Below are positions 5,155 through 5,298 of a stretch of DNA of 5,298 nt, piece after piece. The DNA comes from Chloroflexota bacterium (GTDB taxonomy: Bacteria > Chloroflexota > Dehalococcoidia > Lucifugimonadales > UBA3495). Numbering within the stretch: position 1 is the first letter of the stretch; every line of letters starts with the position of its first letter. The notes beneath the pieces were generated by a model, which searched no databases, was not told where the DNA came from, and saw nothing but the letters and a program-made list of their open reading frames with translations. Location: NCBI GenBank assembly GCA_022561675.1, contig JADFQT010000182.1, forward strand, positions 1 to 5,298. The letters run 5' to 3'. Made by a program: the position numbers and the translations under genes.

Positions 5155-5194
5155 GGACGACCTAGAATAGGCCCATTCAAGAAGGAGGTCGTCC
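5155..5194 (+). promoter_or_regulatory. 9-base inverted repeat enclosing the zinc-ribbon gene's ribosome binding site
   Basis: GGACGACCT (5155-5163) is the exact reverse complement of AGGTCGTCC (5186-5194); T5154 and G5195 add a possible wobble pair. The right arm includes the last three bases of the Shine-Dalgarno (AAGGAGG, 5182-5188) and ends three bases before the ATG at 5198. In RNA this would form a stem with a 22-base loop that partly hides the ribosome binding site; in DNA it could be an operator with half-sites 31 bases apart centre to centre. Confidence 0.5.
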
Positions 5195-5197
5195 GAT

Positions 5198-5298
5198 ATG
5201 GCGATTTCAGACAAGAACATCACTTGCAGGGATTGTGGTTCATCCTTCGTTTTCACGGTAGGTGAGCAGGAGTTCTTCGCCGAGAAGGGTTTCACCAA
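5198..5298 (+). CDS. Zinc-ribbon domain protein, N-terminal part (runs off right edge)
   Basis: The 33 complete codons visible encode MAISDKNITCRDCGSSFVFT followed by VGEQEFFAEKGFT. This is the start of the short 'probable zinc-ribbon' family, whose pattern is 'DK.LTC+DCG..FVFT.GEQ.F...KGF.N.P.+C..C+'; the first CxxC pair (Cys10, Cys13) is present and the second pair should lie just beyond the edge. Such proteins are small, cytoplasmic, bind one Zn2+ and have no settled function; some carry extra domains after the ribbon. They are frequent in Chloroflexota, which supports the taxonomic guess. The start is set by a near-perfect AAGGAGG nine bases upstream. The inverted repeat over this site suggests control of its translation or transcription. 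It lies 49 bases after the stop of the DUF4268-type fragment. Confidence 0.85.
   Translation, partial: MAISDKNITCRDCGSSFVFTVGEQEFFAEKGFT

Noticed and set aside
5163..5168. TAGAAT as a -10 element for the zinc-ribbon gene
   Set aside because: Five of six matches, but no acceptable -35 at 16-18 bases. If real, it would leave the left arm of the inverted repeat untranscribed, so it is recorded here as a caveat to that finding.
1..5298. CRISPR arrays, tRNA or rRNA genes, transposases, toxin-antitoxin or known defence operons
   Set aside because: Looked for and not seen; the only repeats are the 17-base direct pair and the short tandem and inverted repeats listed.

Overview
The window looks like a piece of a bacterial genome of moderate GC, with three complete genes and one edge-truncated gene, all on the + strand, separated by unusually gene-poor spacers of about 330 to 490 bases that hold fragments of other genes. 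The combination of a cytoplasmic lactonase-type beta-propeller, a PEP mutase/isocitrate lyase superfamily enzyme, a divergent MmgE/PrpD protein and a short zinc-ribbon protein of the 'CRDCG..FVFT.GEQEF' type is most like Chloroflexota (Dehalococcoidia / SAR202-type marine lineages). This placement is an inference from protein style, not from a marker gene.

Layout. Bases 1-489 hold no convincing gene: a left-edge open frame on the minus strand, a degenerate ~60-base tandem repeat, a doubtful 104-residue ORF, and a promoter-like TATAAT before a strong ribosome binding site. Bases 490-1539 encode a lactonase-family (6-phosphogluconolactonase-like) protein. Bases 1540-1876 contain what reads as the C-terminal tail of an amidohydrolase with no body. 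Bases 1877-2746 encode an oxaloacetate decarboxylase-like member of the PEP mutase/isocitrate lyase superfamily. Bases 2747-3143 are non-genic but end in a terminator-like hairpin with a T-tract placed directly before the ribosome binding site of the next gene. Bases 3144-4538 encode an MmgE/PrpD-family protein. Bases 4539-4917 are non-genic and carry a second copy of a 17-base sequence that also forms the extreme left end of the window. Bases 4918-5148 start like a DUF4268-type protein but lose the family after about 35 residues. From 5198 a zinc-ribbon protein begins and runs off the right edge; its ribosome binding site lies inside the right arm of a perfect 9-base inverted repeat.

How it may work together. 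Lactone hydrolysis, C-C bond cleavage of a 2-oxo or 2-hydroxy di-acid, and a hydratase/dehydratase of the PrpD fold are all compatible with catabolism of organic acids or ring-cleavage products, and an amidohydrolase tail lies between two of them. The genes are not tightly spaced, so a single operon is not shown. The superficial resemblance of the pair PrpB-like plus PrpD-like to the methylcitrate cycle is not supported: the lyase lacks the catalytic KxCGH cysteine motif. I see no mobile element gene, CRISPR array, tRNA or rRNA, and no clearly new multi-gene system. The most unusual signals are the two leader structures (before the PrpD-like and zinc-ribbon genes), the altered active-site loop of the decarboxylase-like enzyme, and the density of gene remnants.
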